Origin: CBDCYN01 sp965224205
Lineage (GTDB): Bacteria > Planctomycetota > Phycisphaerae > Phycisphaerales > Phycisphaeraceae
Direction of reading: 5' to 3'
Assembly: GCA_965224205.1 (NCBI GenBank)
Contig: CBDCYN010000010.1
Location: 10,528-74,527, forward strand
Length of the DNA: 64,000 nt
Shown: positions 25,601-34,110 of the stretch, in pieces
How positions within the stretch are numbered: position 1 is the stretch's first letter
How the letters are laid out: every line of letters starts with the position of its first letter
Notes under the pieces: model-generated
Seen by the model: only the letters and a program-made list of their open reading frames with translations
Databases searched by the model: none
What the model was told of the DNA's origin: nothing
Translations under genes and position numbers: made by a program

Positions 25601-27921
25601 GCTACTTCGGCGGCCTCGTTACGAAACGGCCAATGTTCTCCGCCGTAACGCAACCAAATCGTTGCGATCTCAGCCACTTCCAAGGACGTTATCCCGACGA
25701 CTTCATCCTTATGAGTATGAAGAAAGGCCAACACACCGTACCAGTACGGCCACAGGGGTCTACGCAAATTGGCACGGAGCCAGCCCATGTTTTGCTGATT
25801 CGATCTCTCTCCGATTAACAAAGCTATGGGGTCTGGGTATGTGGCAACGTGCAGAAATCGTCGAAGTAGTCGTTTCAACGTGTTCCCTGTTGAAGCTAAG
25901 AGAGAGGTCCGAAGTCTTTCAAGCAGTACTTGGCTGTTCGCCGCCATAACAGCCGAGTCGAGCAGAAGATCGGCAATGAGTGGATGGTCGGCTCGAGCTT
26001 GCGACCAACGCTCAACCCCATTTTCACCCTCAATCAGCCGGAGCCCGTAGAGGCGGATGGCCTTATGCCATTGTGGATTCAAATGACGTGACTGTAAGAA
26101 CTCATCCAGCTCCTGTTCACGGCTGAGTAAGACACGCTGTCTACACCAATCGCTAATAAGATCGTGATCGAACACAATCTGATCCGAGGATGATTGCTTG
26201 CATACGCCGTCATGTTGCAGTTGTCGAATCAATTTAGCCTTCGAAACGCCTAACTCCGTTAGTGGCGTCTCGTGCTTTCCATGATCTGCCTGTTGCTCCG
26301 CAAGCTGCTGTAGCATCGTCGCACGGGCTGGCCCGTCGACCGAAGCATTGACAACGGAATCCCAAAACCAATCGATCACATTCGATTCACCGACCCACGA
26401 AGCGCTGTTAGCAGAAGACATCGACCTTGAGTACGATGCAAGAAGATCCAGCACCTTAGGCCGCGTCACGACATCGCTTAGGTGCGGCCGTACAAGAACC
26501 TGGTGGAGATTTGGAAATGCTTCTCGCACCTTGGCTACGTCGTCACTTGAAAGAGGTGGGAGCTGAACCACACGTAGCAAGCCGGGGTCGATCCCGATGT
26601 GGGTTAGTCGAGCTTGGGCGAAATCCCATCGTTCTGATTGGCACGACATCAGCAAAAGCCAAGGGCTTGTTGGTCGACCCGCATTCATGGCGTCGAGCAG
26701 CTGTTTAACTCGGACAAATTCGTTGTCAGCCGTAATTCGCTCAATCCCATCCAACACGACAACCCCCGAAGCGGACGGCGAGTGGCGGATAACGTCAGCA
26801 AGTGAATGTTGCAGCTGTAAACGACTTGTAAGGCTGTCAAGACAGCCTGTGGTCGTAAATTCGTCCGAAGTGAACCAAATCACTGGTAGTCCATCCCCTG
26901 CACGGGTCGCCGCCAACTTGCAAACGACCGATTTACCACTACCAGAGGGACCGACGACGACACACGCCCTTTGCCCATGGAGTACCGCGACCACTCCATT
27001 CACATGATCTTTTCGAGCAAGGGTCACTTTGCCCCCGATCGTATCCACGATGCCTTGCAGAGATTCCTTACCCCAATGGGTCAACTTGCGGAAGTCCTCC
27101 GCAAAATCAGGTAACGCCGTCAGCGTAAACTTTCCTCTGACTGCACCAAGCAATTTGTCTCGATCTAGATATCCTCCCGCCTCGTTTTCTCGGCGGACCT
27201 CGCCAAGAATGGCTTGCCAGAGAAGTGCCGCGTCCTCAGCGTCCCCAGATGCTACTAAAAGCTGGAGCATCAATACGCTGTATGCTTCGTCACGCGAAGA
27301 GTGAAGGGCAAAATCAAGTTCTAACACCAATAGGTGCTTGAGCAGGCGTGCCGTCATCTCGTCTGTGGCCGAATACTTCTCTACCAACGGATCAGGGCAT
27401 CTAAAGCTTTGGAACAGGTCCCGTACCACCTGCGACGTATAGCCCTTCACATCCTCGTCCGTACTCGTCAGTCTCCTGGCGAGTGCGGTTGGTTCTTGTC
27501 GAAACGCCTTGGGTAAAAGGTCACCGAGCAAGGGTGCTCTCGGTGGGTCTGGTAGAGAGGCCACCGTCAAGCCCAATACATCCTGGTCTACCTTGAATCG
27601 GTCAGTTCCTTCGCCAAGGAACATCTCCCATGCGGCTTGGACAAATTCTTTCGGGGCCGCCGATTGGCTGAACTGGGAGTTGCTCTTCACCGAAAGTGAA
27701 CATTTCCACTGTTGGTCTCCGTCCTCGAACGTCAGCACAATGTCATCGAGATGGTAACCATCCACACGCTTCTGAAACTCGATCTTCACTACGCGACCGG
27801 TGCGAGGGAAAAGAGGTTGCCCTCCTAGCAACATCCACATGGCGAAATGAGCGCCCACTTTGTCTTCGAACCCAAAGCCGGCTCCACTCGTTTGTTTGGT
27901 TGTTGCGGTATGCTTCGCCAA
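22645..27921 (-). CDS. Large STAND-type NTPase with possible N-terminal nuclease, Avs-like
   Basis: 1758 aa from TTG 27921 (AGGAAG upstream). Residues 15-85 look like a restriction-type nuclease of the Cap4/DUF4297 kind: Glu48 in VKIEFQKRV, Asp59-Asp60 in HLDDIVL and Lys79 in SLSVKSNSQF; the usual E/Q-x-K is S-V-K here, so activity is uncertain. A STAND/AAA-type P-loop NTPase follows with Walker A GPSGSGKS at 324-331 and Walker B GVVVLDG at 386-392. The remaining 1100 residues are helical and Trp-rich and could be a sensor. Architecture and size resemble antiviral STAND (Avs) proteins, which bind phage proteins and then cut DNA. It follows the recombinase by 48 bp on the same strand. Confidence 0.7.
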   Translation of the reverse strand: MAKHTATTKQTSGAGFGFEDKVGAHFAMWMLLGGQPLFPRTGRVVKIEFQKRVDGYHLDDIVLTFEDGDQQWKCSLSVKSNSQFSQSAAPKEFVQAAWEMFLGEGTDRFKVDQDVLGLTVASLPDPPRAPLLGDLLPKAFRQEPTALARRLTSTDEDVKGYTSQVVRDLFQSFRCPDPLVEKYSATDEMTARLLKHLLVLELDFALHSSRDEAYSVLMLQLLVASGDAEDAALLWQAILGEVRRENEAGGYLDRDKLLGAVRGKFTLTALPDFAEDFRKLTHWGKESLQGIVDTIGGKVTLARKDHVNGVVAVLHGQRACVVVGPSGSGKSVVCKLAATRAGDGLPVIWFTSDEFTTTGCLDSLTSRLQLQHSLADVIRHSPSASGVVVLDGIERITADNEFVRVKQLLDAMNAGRPTSPWLLLMSCQSERWDFAQARLTHIGIDPGLLRVVQLPPLSSDDVAKVREAFPNLHQVLVRPHLSDVVTRPKVLDLLASYSRSMSSANSASWVGESNVIDWFWDSVVNASVDGPARATMLQQLAEQQADHGKHETPLTELGVSKAKLIRQLQHDGVCKQSSSDQIVFDHDLISDWCRQRVLLSREQELDEFLQSRHLNPQWHKAIRLYGLRLIEGENGVERWSQARADHPLIADLLLDSAVMAANSQVLLERLRTSLLASTGNTLKRLLRRFLHVATYPDPIALLIGERSNQQNMGWLRANLRRPLWPYWYGVLAFLHTHKDEVVGITSLEVAEIATIWLRYGGEHWPFRNEAAEVALTVGEKVWRNRLDHGYRQDKDDGKRYEAVLAAAKEMPDEVADICLRACARKLTDDIESGKAGDYVAPGTPVKLHSAISVKTERLQPDPWPDGPHYRVDEVFQRTCLFNTSMMSLMKARPAVASEVILACLIRHRNPHDGSRINHRMTHEDFGLDFLPQFNPAMPSKGPFWAFLQIAPDEAVDCILRLVDFATARWVEAVSSPNTTPPAIRMMVGGQWRNYVGDGQVCGWYHGTGAPDPVVVALMALENWFYTQLEADEDVSHLLLSIIEQTNSAALIAMLWEIGRFKPALFRGVLRCLLSCEKLYQWERHALAPSLFRIDLTNLIPLPDSIKKQIRDWEEMPHRKVSVHDIALRIFLGEEAHRQEFEVFRSDWDRERCVLSEDHPNRENLDLLCAQFDFMNWEPIVDDQSNKAFRFCAPAEIAAKVQEAEASLRSVAPVHMILESRRLLRNEDRLRGDAIGTFFAGVQELVAGNDLKQSEDHRLPTAVLAGIAVLAHRHWDWLSIKPERLRWCRKTLLKLLEFPPDYGHVWTEYDESGLSWEDFAAEAVVPFWASSPNEAHLRCAIAQRVTARHYSAVTLLMHRAYQQRKRLGRDFDRLVTLILQWAVKRDEINKTIRFGEEWPEDVVNGWQRVEGKQFVDGSISETWGEWGHDASASGMEYDAHVCSSIISRRKIEARGKAVRPAIDLQVIAAAFSNILRLKEAATREEREKWLAFWRQAVHCIASSQCLREPDGSLVVSVDSEAQRLYKHDHWFADRFAQLASELNDDEDPGWIWREIFNWGPPAHKWIEAFLSSWLVYGPQMGEAHHFVVRWKTMFDDARNSIWAERDKCWPHWDDFWLHLHGIDHNVAFIWQDEDNVIINMMAGCFEVWLRPNINDERIARAFLHWLIKPCAAPLRLKAMEWILTVARDADEYWWRDEELTRMIADILDKLWREQRAEIQVDEGWIIQFRELVGILVRRQNTLSMDLQDRMGTQRFRKSD

Positions 27922-27929
27922 CCGACTTC

Positions 27930-27943
27930 CTAATCCGGATTAG
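27930..27943. promoter_or_regulatory. 14-bp palindrome in the ribosome-site region of the STAND gene
   Basis: CTAATCCGGATTAG is a perfect palindrome nine bases from the TTG start and overlapping the AGGAAG ribosome site. Possible operator or a hairpin that hides the ribosome site. Confidence 0.45.
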
Positions 27944-27969
27944 TGCCATTGATTCATTAGTTCGATTAT

Positions 27970-29058
27970 TTAGAGCGTGATCTGGTCCACCAAGTCCTGG
28001 GCCTCCTCATCCTCGGTATGACAGTAGAGACCAGTCGTGCGCGCATCTGCGTGGCCGAGGAACACCTGGATGAGCTTACGAGGTGTGCCTTTCTTATCGA
28101 GTTGCGTTGCTGTGGTCGCCCGAAAGGAGTGAGGAGTGAAGGTGTCGGCGGGCAACCCCGCATCTTTGAGGCGACGCTTAACGATCCGAAGGATCTCGTT
28201 GCCCGAAATCGTACCTTTGGCTTTGCGTTTGGCCTTGGGGTCCGGTGGCTCATACTCGGTAAGCTGCGGGATGTACGGCTTGACGCCTTTCGCACGTTTC
28301 ATCACCGACCGGAAAATAGGCCAGTCATTCGGATCGTGGCCGATGCCTGCGGCGTCGATATACTCCTGGAGGTAAACCTGTAGCGTATGGTTGGCCTTGA
28401 CCAGCTGTGCCTTACCGCCTTTCTCGCCGAAGTCCAGCCACCATCGCTCACCGTCGCAATAGTAGTCACTGAGTTTCAGATGAGCCACTGCACTGGCTCG
28501 CCGAGCCGACCAGTGGAGCACGGCTAGGATGGCCCGGTCGCGTTTACCGACAATTGTGGTTGCGTCGATCGACGCCAGCAGTTTCTTGACCTGACCCTCT
28601 AAGAACCGCGGGGTCTTACCCCGTCCAACCTTAACCTTGGGGCCTTCGACTGACAGGGTGGGGTTGAATGGCACCCCGTGGCGTCGTTCCTGGTGCTTGT
28701 AGAATTTTCGAAGGGCCGCGAGGTGTTGCTTCTTGGCCGTATCGGCAAGGGGCTGACCATTATCTTTATATAGATGGTGGTCAAAATACTCGGCAATCAC
28801 CGGGGCCGAGACCTGTTGCCAGGTCAGGCCACGCTCGTCGCACCAACTCAGGAATCGGTCCACGTTACGACGGTAGGCGATCTTGGTGTTCGGGTTGCGG
28901 ATCGTGGAGGCGAAAAACTCCGCGTAGGCGAAGCAGGCGTAAGGACCCGCATCCACCACGATCGGTGGCGGCTCGTACTTGACCAGCAAGGACTGGAGTT
29001 CGCTGTGGCTGACCGGGAGACTGGACTGGGCGGATACGGGCACGATTTCGGTGGTCAT
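27970..29058 (-). CDS. Tyrosine recombinase/integrase
   Basis: 362 aa. Core-binding domain (NPNTKIAYRRNVDRFLSWCD; AALRKFYKHQERRHGVPFNP) then catalytic domain. Catalytic residues visible: Arg in LHWSARRASAVAHL, His-x-x-Arg in FTPHSFRATTAT, His in VFLGHADARTT and the nucleophile Tyr in TTGLYCHTEDEE. The Arg-I box reads SARRASAV in place of the common GLRISEL but keeps Arg. It probably integrates or excises the unit that carries the STAND gene, its downstream neighbour. An inverted-repeat site lies 58 bp upstream of the start. Confidence 0.92.
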   Translation of the reverse strand: MTTEIVPVSAQSSLPVSHSELQSLLVKYEPPPIVVDAGPYACFAYAEFFASTIRNPNTKIAYRRNVDRFLSWCDERGLTWQQVSAPVIAEYFDHHLYKDNGQPLADTAKKQHLAALRKFYKHQERRHGVPFNPTLSVEGPKVKVGRGKTPRFLEGQVKKLLASIDATTIVGKRDRAILAVLHWSARRASAVAHLKLSDYYCDGERWWLDFGEKGGKAQLVKANHTLQVYLQEYIDAAGIGHDPNDWPIFRSVMKRAKGVKPYIPQLTEYEPPDPKAKRKAKGTISGNEILRIVKRRLKDAGLPADTFTPHSFRATTATQLDKKGTPRKLIQVFLGHADARTTGLYCHTEDEEAQDLVDQITL

Positions 29059-29115
29059 GGGCGACCTCTATATAAGGATGTTCATTCATCGGGCATACCC
29101 CCCTTCTAGCATGAA

Positions 29116-29151
29116 TTTAACGCCGAATAAAAGGGGTTATTCGGCGTTAAA
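29116..29151. promoter_or_regulatory. Inverted repeat 15-6-15, candidate recombination core site
   Basis: TTTAACGCCGAATAA (29116-29130) and TTATTCGGCGTTAAA (29137-29151) are perfect inverted arms around AAGGGG. Tyrosine recombinases act on two inverted arms of about 11-15 bp with a 6-8 bp spacer, so arm length, spacer and the position next to the integrase fit. A transcription-factor operator or terminator is the alternative; no T-run follows on either strand. Confidence 0.5.
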
Positions 29152-29172
29152 ATGTGTCGGTAGGGGAGGCAA

Positions 29173-29409
29173 TTACAATCGTTCCGTCGCGTTTATTTCG
29201 ATACTACCGACTGGATAATCTGGCGCTGGATCGAATGCTCGGAGGAAGACCGTGGTAGCATCAGGGGGTAAACCTGTTCTTCTGCGTCGTGAATTGTCGG
29301 TACCTAAAGGATATGGCCCAGTTTCCAGCGAATTGTTGCCATACACCATCACATCCCCCCAGTTTTGATATGCTCCCATTGAACCGAGGGTCGCGATTCG
29401 GCAAACCAT
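29173..29409 (-). CDS. Uncertain reading frame, possible gene fragment
   Basis: 78 codons on the minus strand (GAYQNWGDVMVYGNNSLETG; DATTVFLRAFDPAPDYPVGS) with plausible amino-acid composition but no ribosome site and no recognised family. It may be the tail of a lost gene between the island and the recombinase module. Confidence 0.25.
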   Translation of the reverse strand: MVCRIATLGSMGAYQNWGDVMVYGNNSLETGPYPLGTDNSRRRRTGLPPDATTVFLRAFDPAPDYPVGSIEINATERL

Positions 29410-29411
29410 CT

Positions 29412-30872
29412 TTACGGTCTCAAGACAGCGAGAAGCTTTTCCAACGAGACGCTTGCGAATGCGGTGGCCTTGTCGCTCATGGCATAGGGCAGGATGAGTT
29501 CGTCGCGGTGGAGCAGTGAGCCGCAGCTATAGACGACGTTCGGCACGTAGCCATCGCGCTCGTTGCCTTCGGGAGAGAGGAGCGGTTCGCGGAGACGGCC
29601 GATGACCTGAGTGGGGTCATGCAGATCCAGAAGGGCGGCGCCGATGCAATATTTGCGCATGGGTCCCACCCCATGCGTGATGACCAGCCAACCGGCTTCC
29701 GTTTCGATAGGGGAACCACAATTTCCCACCTTGACTGACTCCCACGACTCCGCGGGGCGGAGAAGGATTTGCGGGTCGCTCCAATAACGCGGGTTGTCTG
29801 AAAACATGACGAAGAGGTTTTCATCATCCTGCCGGGAAAGCATAGCGTAACGACCATCAATACGCCGGGGGAAAAGCGCCATGCCTTTGTTCTGCACGGC
29901 GCTACCGTTGAGGGTGAGTACGCGGAAGTGCAGGAAGTCCTGGGTCTCAATGAGCATGGGAAGAATGTCGTGCCCGTTGTAGGCGGTGTAGGTCGCGTAA
30001 TACGTGACCGTTCCGTCGTCATCCACGAAACGGACAAAACGGGCGTCTTCGATGCCGTTGCTTTCATTGGAGGAGACAGGAAAAATGATGCGCTCGCTCA
30101 GGGCGAGTCCGGAGGAGAAGCATAGTTCGTAGTTGGAATCGGCCAGCCATTTGATGCACTCGAGTGTGTGTTGCACATCGTGAGTGGTGGGCAGGCTATC
30201 GTGCCGGACGCGTGACACGCTGTTGCCCAGGTCGCTGCGGGTAAAATCATCCGCCAACGGGTCCAGAACCGCCGTGGCGCAGTCGTTGTCGAAGCCCATC
30301 TCATGAAGCTTGATAATGAAGCTTTTTTTCCGGTAGGTGGGGTTGGGAAGCACCTCCGGCACGGTGACAAAACGGGAGGCGGGGACGAGGCTGATGTTGC
30401 TGTCCGGTGAAATGATGCCTACGCGGAACTCGATGGAGGAGATGTGCCCTTCGCCAGTGGCCCGCAGGCTCATGATGAAACGCAGGCCGCCCTCAGGCAC
30501 ATCACTCTGATCGGGATGCGGCACGATGGATGGATTAAACAGGGCTGCGGACTCCAGCGCGTATTCACCGGAGAAAAGCGCGCCGATGAGCAACTGCCGT
30601 GCGGAAGAGAGCGGGCGTTGGGTGAACACATGGGGTTGCACTTTCGCGTAGTGCTCAAGAAGCAGGGATTCGATATCGAAATGCCGGGAGTCAAACTCTG
30701 CACGCACAGTCTCCAACTCCTGCTCGACCTCCTCCTGCGTCAGGGCAAGGGCACGGCCGATGATGGCGACAATGCGCTTTGGGCTGGCGGGGATGAAGGG
30801 GCGGATGATCACCCGTGCGCTATCAGGCAGAAGCGTGATCTCATGGCGACGAATTTGGAGGGTGTTCATCAT
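29412..30872 (-). CDS. GH130-like mannosidase or mannosyl phosphorylase, long form
   Basis: 486 aa. The second half follows GH130: NGIEDARFVRFVDDDGTVTY, LFPRRIDGRYAMLSRQDDEN, and KVGNCGSPIETEAGWLVITH. GH130 enzymes act on beta-mannosides by hydrolysis or phosphorolysis; which of the two cannot be told. The N-terminal 200 residues are an extension seen in long GH130 members. Start ATG overlaps the stop of the upstream glycosyltransferase gene (ATGATGA), so the pair is cotranscribed. Confidence 0.85.
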   Translation of the reverse strand: MMNTLQIRRHEITLLPDSARVIIRPFIPASPKRIVAIIGRALALTQEEVEQELETVRAEFDSRHFDIESLLLEHYAKVQPHVFTQRPLSSARQLLIGALFSGEYALESAALFNPSIVPHPDQSDVPEGGLRFIMSLRATGEGHISSIEFRVGIISPDSNISLVPASRFVTVPEVLPNPTYRKKSFIIKLHEMGFDNDCATAVLDPLADDFTRSDLGNSVSRVRHDSLPTTHDVQHTLECIKWLADSNYELCFSSGLALSERIIFPVSSNESNGIEDARFVRFVDDDGTVTYYATYTAYNGHDILPMLIETQDFLHFRVLTLNGSAVQNKGMALFPRRIDGRYAMLSRQDDENLFVMFSDNPRYWSDPQILLRPAESWESVKVGNCGSPIETEAGWLVITHGVGPMRKYCIGAALLDLHDPTQVIGRLREPLLSPEGNERDGYVPNVVYSCGSLLHRDELILPYAMSDKATAFASVSLEKLLAVLRP

Positions 30873-33139
30873 GGAGAGGATAGCGGGTGCTCCGCGTAAT
30901 TCATTTCAGCTAGAGAAAGGTGGAATGCCAGCGACGACTCCGCCCCCTGGTTCTCATTGACCCGGTCGCTATGCAATCCGTCGCCACAGCCACCGGTGCT
31001 GGGATCATAGATCGGCAGGCCCAGATCATTGCGGTCTAAGAACCACTCGAACGCGCGTCTGGCCTCACGCGACCATGCGGTATCCTCCGTGACACGGAAA
31101 GCCTCTAGGCACGCGGAAACCATGGCCTGGGCTTCCACCGGTTGCTGATCGAAGTCGGCGCGAGCACCGTCTCTGACATAGAAGCCGTTGCTGCCGATGG
31201 GCCTGAAGTGGCCTGCCTGCGTAGTTTGGATAGACGCCAGCCAGCGCAGAGATTTGAGCCCGATGTCCAAAGCTTCAGGGTGCGGCATCCATCGACCGCT
31301 GAGCACCATGGCCTGGCAGAGGCGGGCGTTGTCATAGGTGACGCTCGGTTCGAACCAGGGCCAGTTTTCCGTGGCGCAGTTCTTCCAGAGCTTCACCAGA
31401 TTGCAGGTCAGCCCCTCGCGGGCAGCTTTCGCCTGGGCGCTGTCCGGAAACTCGCGTAGATACTCATGGATGCCCAGCAAAGTGAAAGCCCAGGCACGCG
31501 GTGAAGTGAAAGACTCCACGATGGCCAGCCCGCGCTCAAAGAGCTGGGTGGACAACCTGCGCCGTCCCCCATTGCGGGAACGCGCCGCTCCGGTGCCCAA
31601 CGCCCAAAGCGCTCGGCCGTGGCTGTCCTCACTGCCCGCCTCCTCCAGCCACTGCCGTCCGTGGCTCATGAAGTTGCGAAAGCGTCCCGTGTCGCGATTC
31701 AACGCCGCCGCGAGGAACGCGAGATAACTGGTGGCCAGGCCATCAAGGTCTTTCCCGTCAGGTTTGCCGCCGAGTTCATCCAGCAGGTTGCATAGGATGA
31801 ACGCCCTGGCGTTGTCATCCGTGCAGTAGCCATGGTGAAAATCCGGGACGTTGAATATCGCATGCTGAAGAATGCCCGTGGAATCACTCATGCGCACAAT
31901 GTGATCCAGCCGCCGCAGCGGCAGGTCATAGGGGCGGCTGGCGAGCGTCCATCCGGCAAAAGCCGTGCGCGGGGTGGTTCTGCGGTCGGTGCGGGCATGT
32001 TCAAACGACTCCAGATAACGCTTCGCCACGGCGGGCCAGATCATTTCGCGTCCAAGCTTATAGGCTTCCCGACGCGTTTTCTCCATGTGTTGCGGATGGT
32101 CGAGAAACTCACACACACCCTCCGCGATGGCACCCGGGTTGCTAAAGGGCACTAAAATGCCGCGATCCTCGGCCAGTAATTCCTGCGCGTGCCAATACGG
32201 CGTGGAAACCACCGCTTTGCCCGAACCGAACATATAGGCCAGCGTACCAGAGGTGATCTGCTCCTCATTGAGATAAGGCGTCAAGTAGATGTCGGTCGCG
32301 CCGATAAACTCGGCTAGGTCATCGGGCGGCACAAAGCGGTTGTAAAAGATGACATGCTCTTTTACCCCTCGTTCCTCTGCCAATCGCTCCAGGCTCAGCC
32401 GGTAGCGCTCACCCTCACGGGCCACCAGCTGCGGGTGCGTCGCCCCCAGCACTAGGTAGACCACATTGGGATGCGCCCGCACGATCTGCGGCAGCGCTTC
32501 AATCACGTGTTCAATGGCCTTGCCGGGTCCCAACAGACCAAAGGTGAGCAGCACCGTGCGTCCCTCCACCCCGAATTGCGCTTTGGAGAAACGGGATTCG
32601 GTGAAAGGGATGTCCGGGATCCCGTGCGGGATCACATCCACCTTGGCGTCCGGCACCGCATACGTTTCGCGCAGGATCTCCGCTCCCTTGCGCGCCATCA
32701 CCACCAGGCGGTCACTGCGCAGCACGAGTTCCTCCATCACCTTGCGCTGCGCTGCGTTCGGCTGGTGCAGAATTGTGTGCAGCGTGGTCACCACCGGCAT
32801 ACGCACCTCTTTGAGCAGTGCCAGCAAATGGCTTCCCGCTGGTCCGCCGTAGATCCCGAATTCATGCTGAACGCACAGCACCTCCGCGTTGGTGAAGTTC
32901 AGAAAATCCGCCGCCCGACGGTAGGAATCCAGATCCTTCTCGAGCAGTTCAAAACGCACGCGTAATGGATAGTCATAACCCTCCACGCGATCATTCACCG
33001 CGCCTGCATAGCATTGCGCCGCTGGAATCGACGCGCTGACCGCCTCACAAAGATCATGGGTAAAGGTCGCAATCCCGCACAGCCGTGGCAAGTAGTTGCC
33101 CAGGAAGGCGACGCGCTGGGGCAGGACGGATTCGCTCAA
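30869..33139 (-). CDS. GT4 glycosyltransferase fused to a glycosidase-like helical domain
   Basis: 756 aa from TTG 33139, chosen because the protein then begins SESVLPQRVAFLGNYLPRLC, the usual beginning of this family; an in-frame extension to 33274 looks non-coding. Residues 1-390 form a GT-B fold: CGIATFTHDL, CVQHEFGIYGG, DVIPHGIPDI, GPGKAIEHVIEALP and the C-terminal TSGTLAYMFGSGKAVVSTPY. The rest resembles an alpha/alpha-barrel (FHHGYCTDDNARAFIL; ENWPWFEPSVTYDNARLCQA) as in glycosidases or epimerases acting on mannose-type sugars. With the GH130 gene it may build or trim a mannose-containing glycan or storage compound. Confidence 0.82.
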   Translation of the reverse strand: MSESVLPQRVAFLGNYLPRLCGIATFTHDLCEAVSASIPAAQCYAGAVNDRVEGYDYPLRVRFELLEKDLDSYRRAADFLNFTNAEVLCVQHEFGIYGGPAGSHLLALLKEVRMPVVTTLHTILHQPNAAQRKVMEELVLRSDRLVVMARKGAEILRETYAVPDAKVDVIPHGIPDIPFTESRFSKAQFGVEGRTVLLTFGLLGPGKAIEHVIEALPQIVRAHPNVVYLVLGATHPQLVAREGERYRLSLERLAEERGVKEHVIFYNRFVPPDDLAEFIGATDIYLTPYLNEEQITSGTLAYMFGSGKAVVSTPYWHAQELLAEDRGILVPFSNPGAIAEGVCEFLDHPQHMEKTRREAYKLGREMIWPAVAKRYLESFEHARTDRRTTPRTAFAGWTLASRPYDLPLRRLDHIVRMSDSTGILQHAIFNVPDFHHGYCTDDNARAFILCNLLDELGGKPDGKDLDGLATSYLAFLAAALNRDTGRFRNFMSHGRQWLEEAGSEDSHGRALWALGTGAARSRNGGRRRLSTQLFERGLAIVESFTSPRAWAFTLLGIHEYLREFPDSAQAKAAREGLTCNLVKLWKNCATENWPWFEPSVTYDNARLCQAMVLSGRWMPHPEALDIGLKSLRWLASIQTTQAGHFRPIGSNGFYVRDGARADFDQQPVEAQAMVSACLEAFRVTEDTAWSREARRAFEWFLDRNDLGLPIYDPSTGGCGDGLHSDRVNENQGAESSLAFHLSLAEMNYAEHPLSSP

Positions 33140-33418
33140 TATAAATCTCTCATGCCAATCATGGTTAAAGCGCAAGCATGACTTACGGACGCGGCAGTAG
33201 GATTGACAACCAGTTATGTCGGTTGCGACGCGAGTGACAAATACGCAATATGTATCATACCCGACATGCGCCACCTAACGACCTGTGCAGGTGAGCGATA
33301 CCTGCAACAAAGCCGGTCGTTCGATCCGATAGATTGGCTTACCAACCGGCGTTTAAACGAAATGGGGGCTACGCCCTGTCGAGCGCAGCCCCGTGTTGGT
33401 TGACTACATTTTTATCGC

Positions 33419-33712
33419 TTAGAAGCGGTTTCTACTACCGCCGTATCCACCCGTGGAACGCTGCTCCCGGGGCTTGGCCTCGTTCACCTTGATAGTGCGG
33501 CCGTCCTGGTCTTTACCGTCCAGCGCATCAATGGCTGACTGTGCTTCTTGAGATGACTCCATCTGTACGAAGCCGAAGCCCTTGCTGCGACCGGTGTCCC
33601 GGTCGGAGATAACCTCGGCACTCTCAACGGTGCCGTGTGGGGCGAAGATCCGCTCGAGATCTGTGGAGGAGGTTTCGAAGCTCAGATTACCAACATACAA
33701 CTTGCTACCCAT
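33419..33712 (-). CDS. RRM-type RNA-binding protein
   Basis: 97 aa: one RNA-recognition motif with RNP2 LYVGNL (residues 5-10) and RNP1 KGFGFVQM, then a short Gly/Arg tail (GGYGGSRNRF). Bacterial members are often cold-induced RNA chaperones. The long pyrimidine-rich upstream region (33713-33890) would make a long 5' leader, as for cold-shock genes. It is a monocistronic unit. Confidence 0.92.
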   Translation of the reverse strand: MGSKLYVGNLSFETSSTDLERIFAPHGTVESAEVISDRDTGRSKGFGFVQMESSQEAQSAIDALDGKDQDGRTIKVNEAKPREQRSTGGYGGSRNRF

Positions 33713-34015
33713 AGAATTGTTTCCTAAATGTGGGCCTAGACACCTGATTTTTACTTTCCGGGTCTTGTTTGAAAGAGGCCGACATTCCGGCCCAGAAGGT
33801 AGGAGGGGCGAGGGAGGTGTTGCAGTGCAAAAAGATACACTGAAAATAGCTCATTCGACAGACTTACCAACTTAAGGATAGAACCTCAGGCTGGAGAGTC
33901 AAGTTGACGGGATCATTTCCATTTTTCTCAATGGTTGCCAGGTTGGTTAACGTAGAATGGTTTGCTTCTGATATGACCCCTTGAATTTGATCCGTTCTGG
34001 ATGCGGAGTTGCACC
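33713..34015. other. Intergenic stretch, possible long leader of the RRM gene
   Basis: No gene seen. GAGGCCGACATTCCGGCC can form GGCCG/CGGCC pairing around 33776-33794. Nothing else recognised before the IS110 remnant. Confidence 0.3.
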
Positions 34016-34108
34016 ATGAAGACGTTTGTTGGGGTCGACTATCACAAGGCGTTTAGCTACGCCACGATCATGAACGAGCTCCAAGTCGCTGGGTTGATGG
34101 TTCGCTGA
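34016..34108 (+). pseudogene. IS110-family transposase, N-terminal remnant
   Basis: The frame from ATG 34016 reads MKTFVGVDYHKAFSYATIMN then a few unrelated residues and a stop after 30 codons. VGVDYHK is the first RuvC-like motif (catalytic Asp) of IS110-type transposases. It is a different lineage from the intact IS110 gene at 62746. Confidence 0.75.
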
Positions 34109-34110
34109 AA

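Noticed and set aside
22744..27980. Many plus-strand frames of 60-190 codons opposite the STAND gene
   Set aside because: They mirror a long minus-strand gene with clear domains and have no ribosome sites or known motifs.
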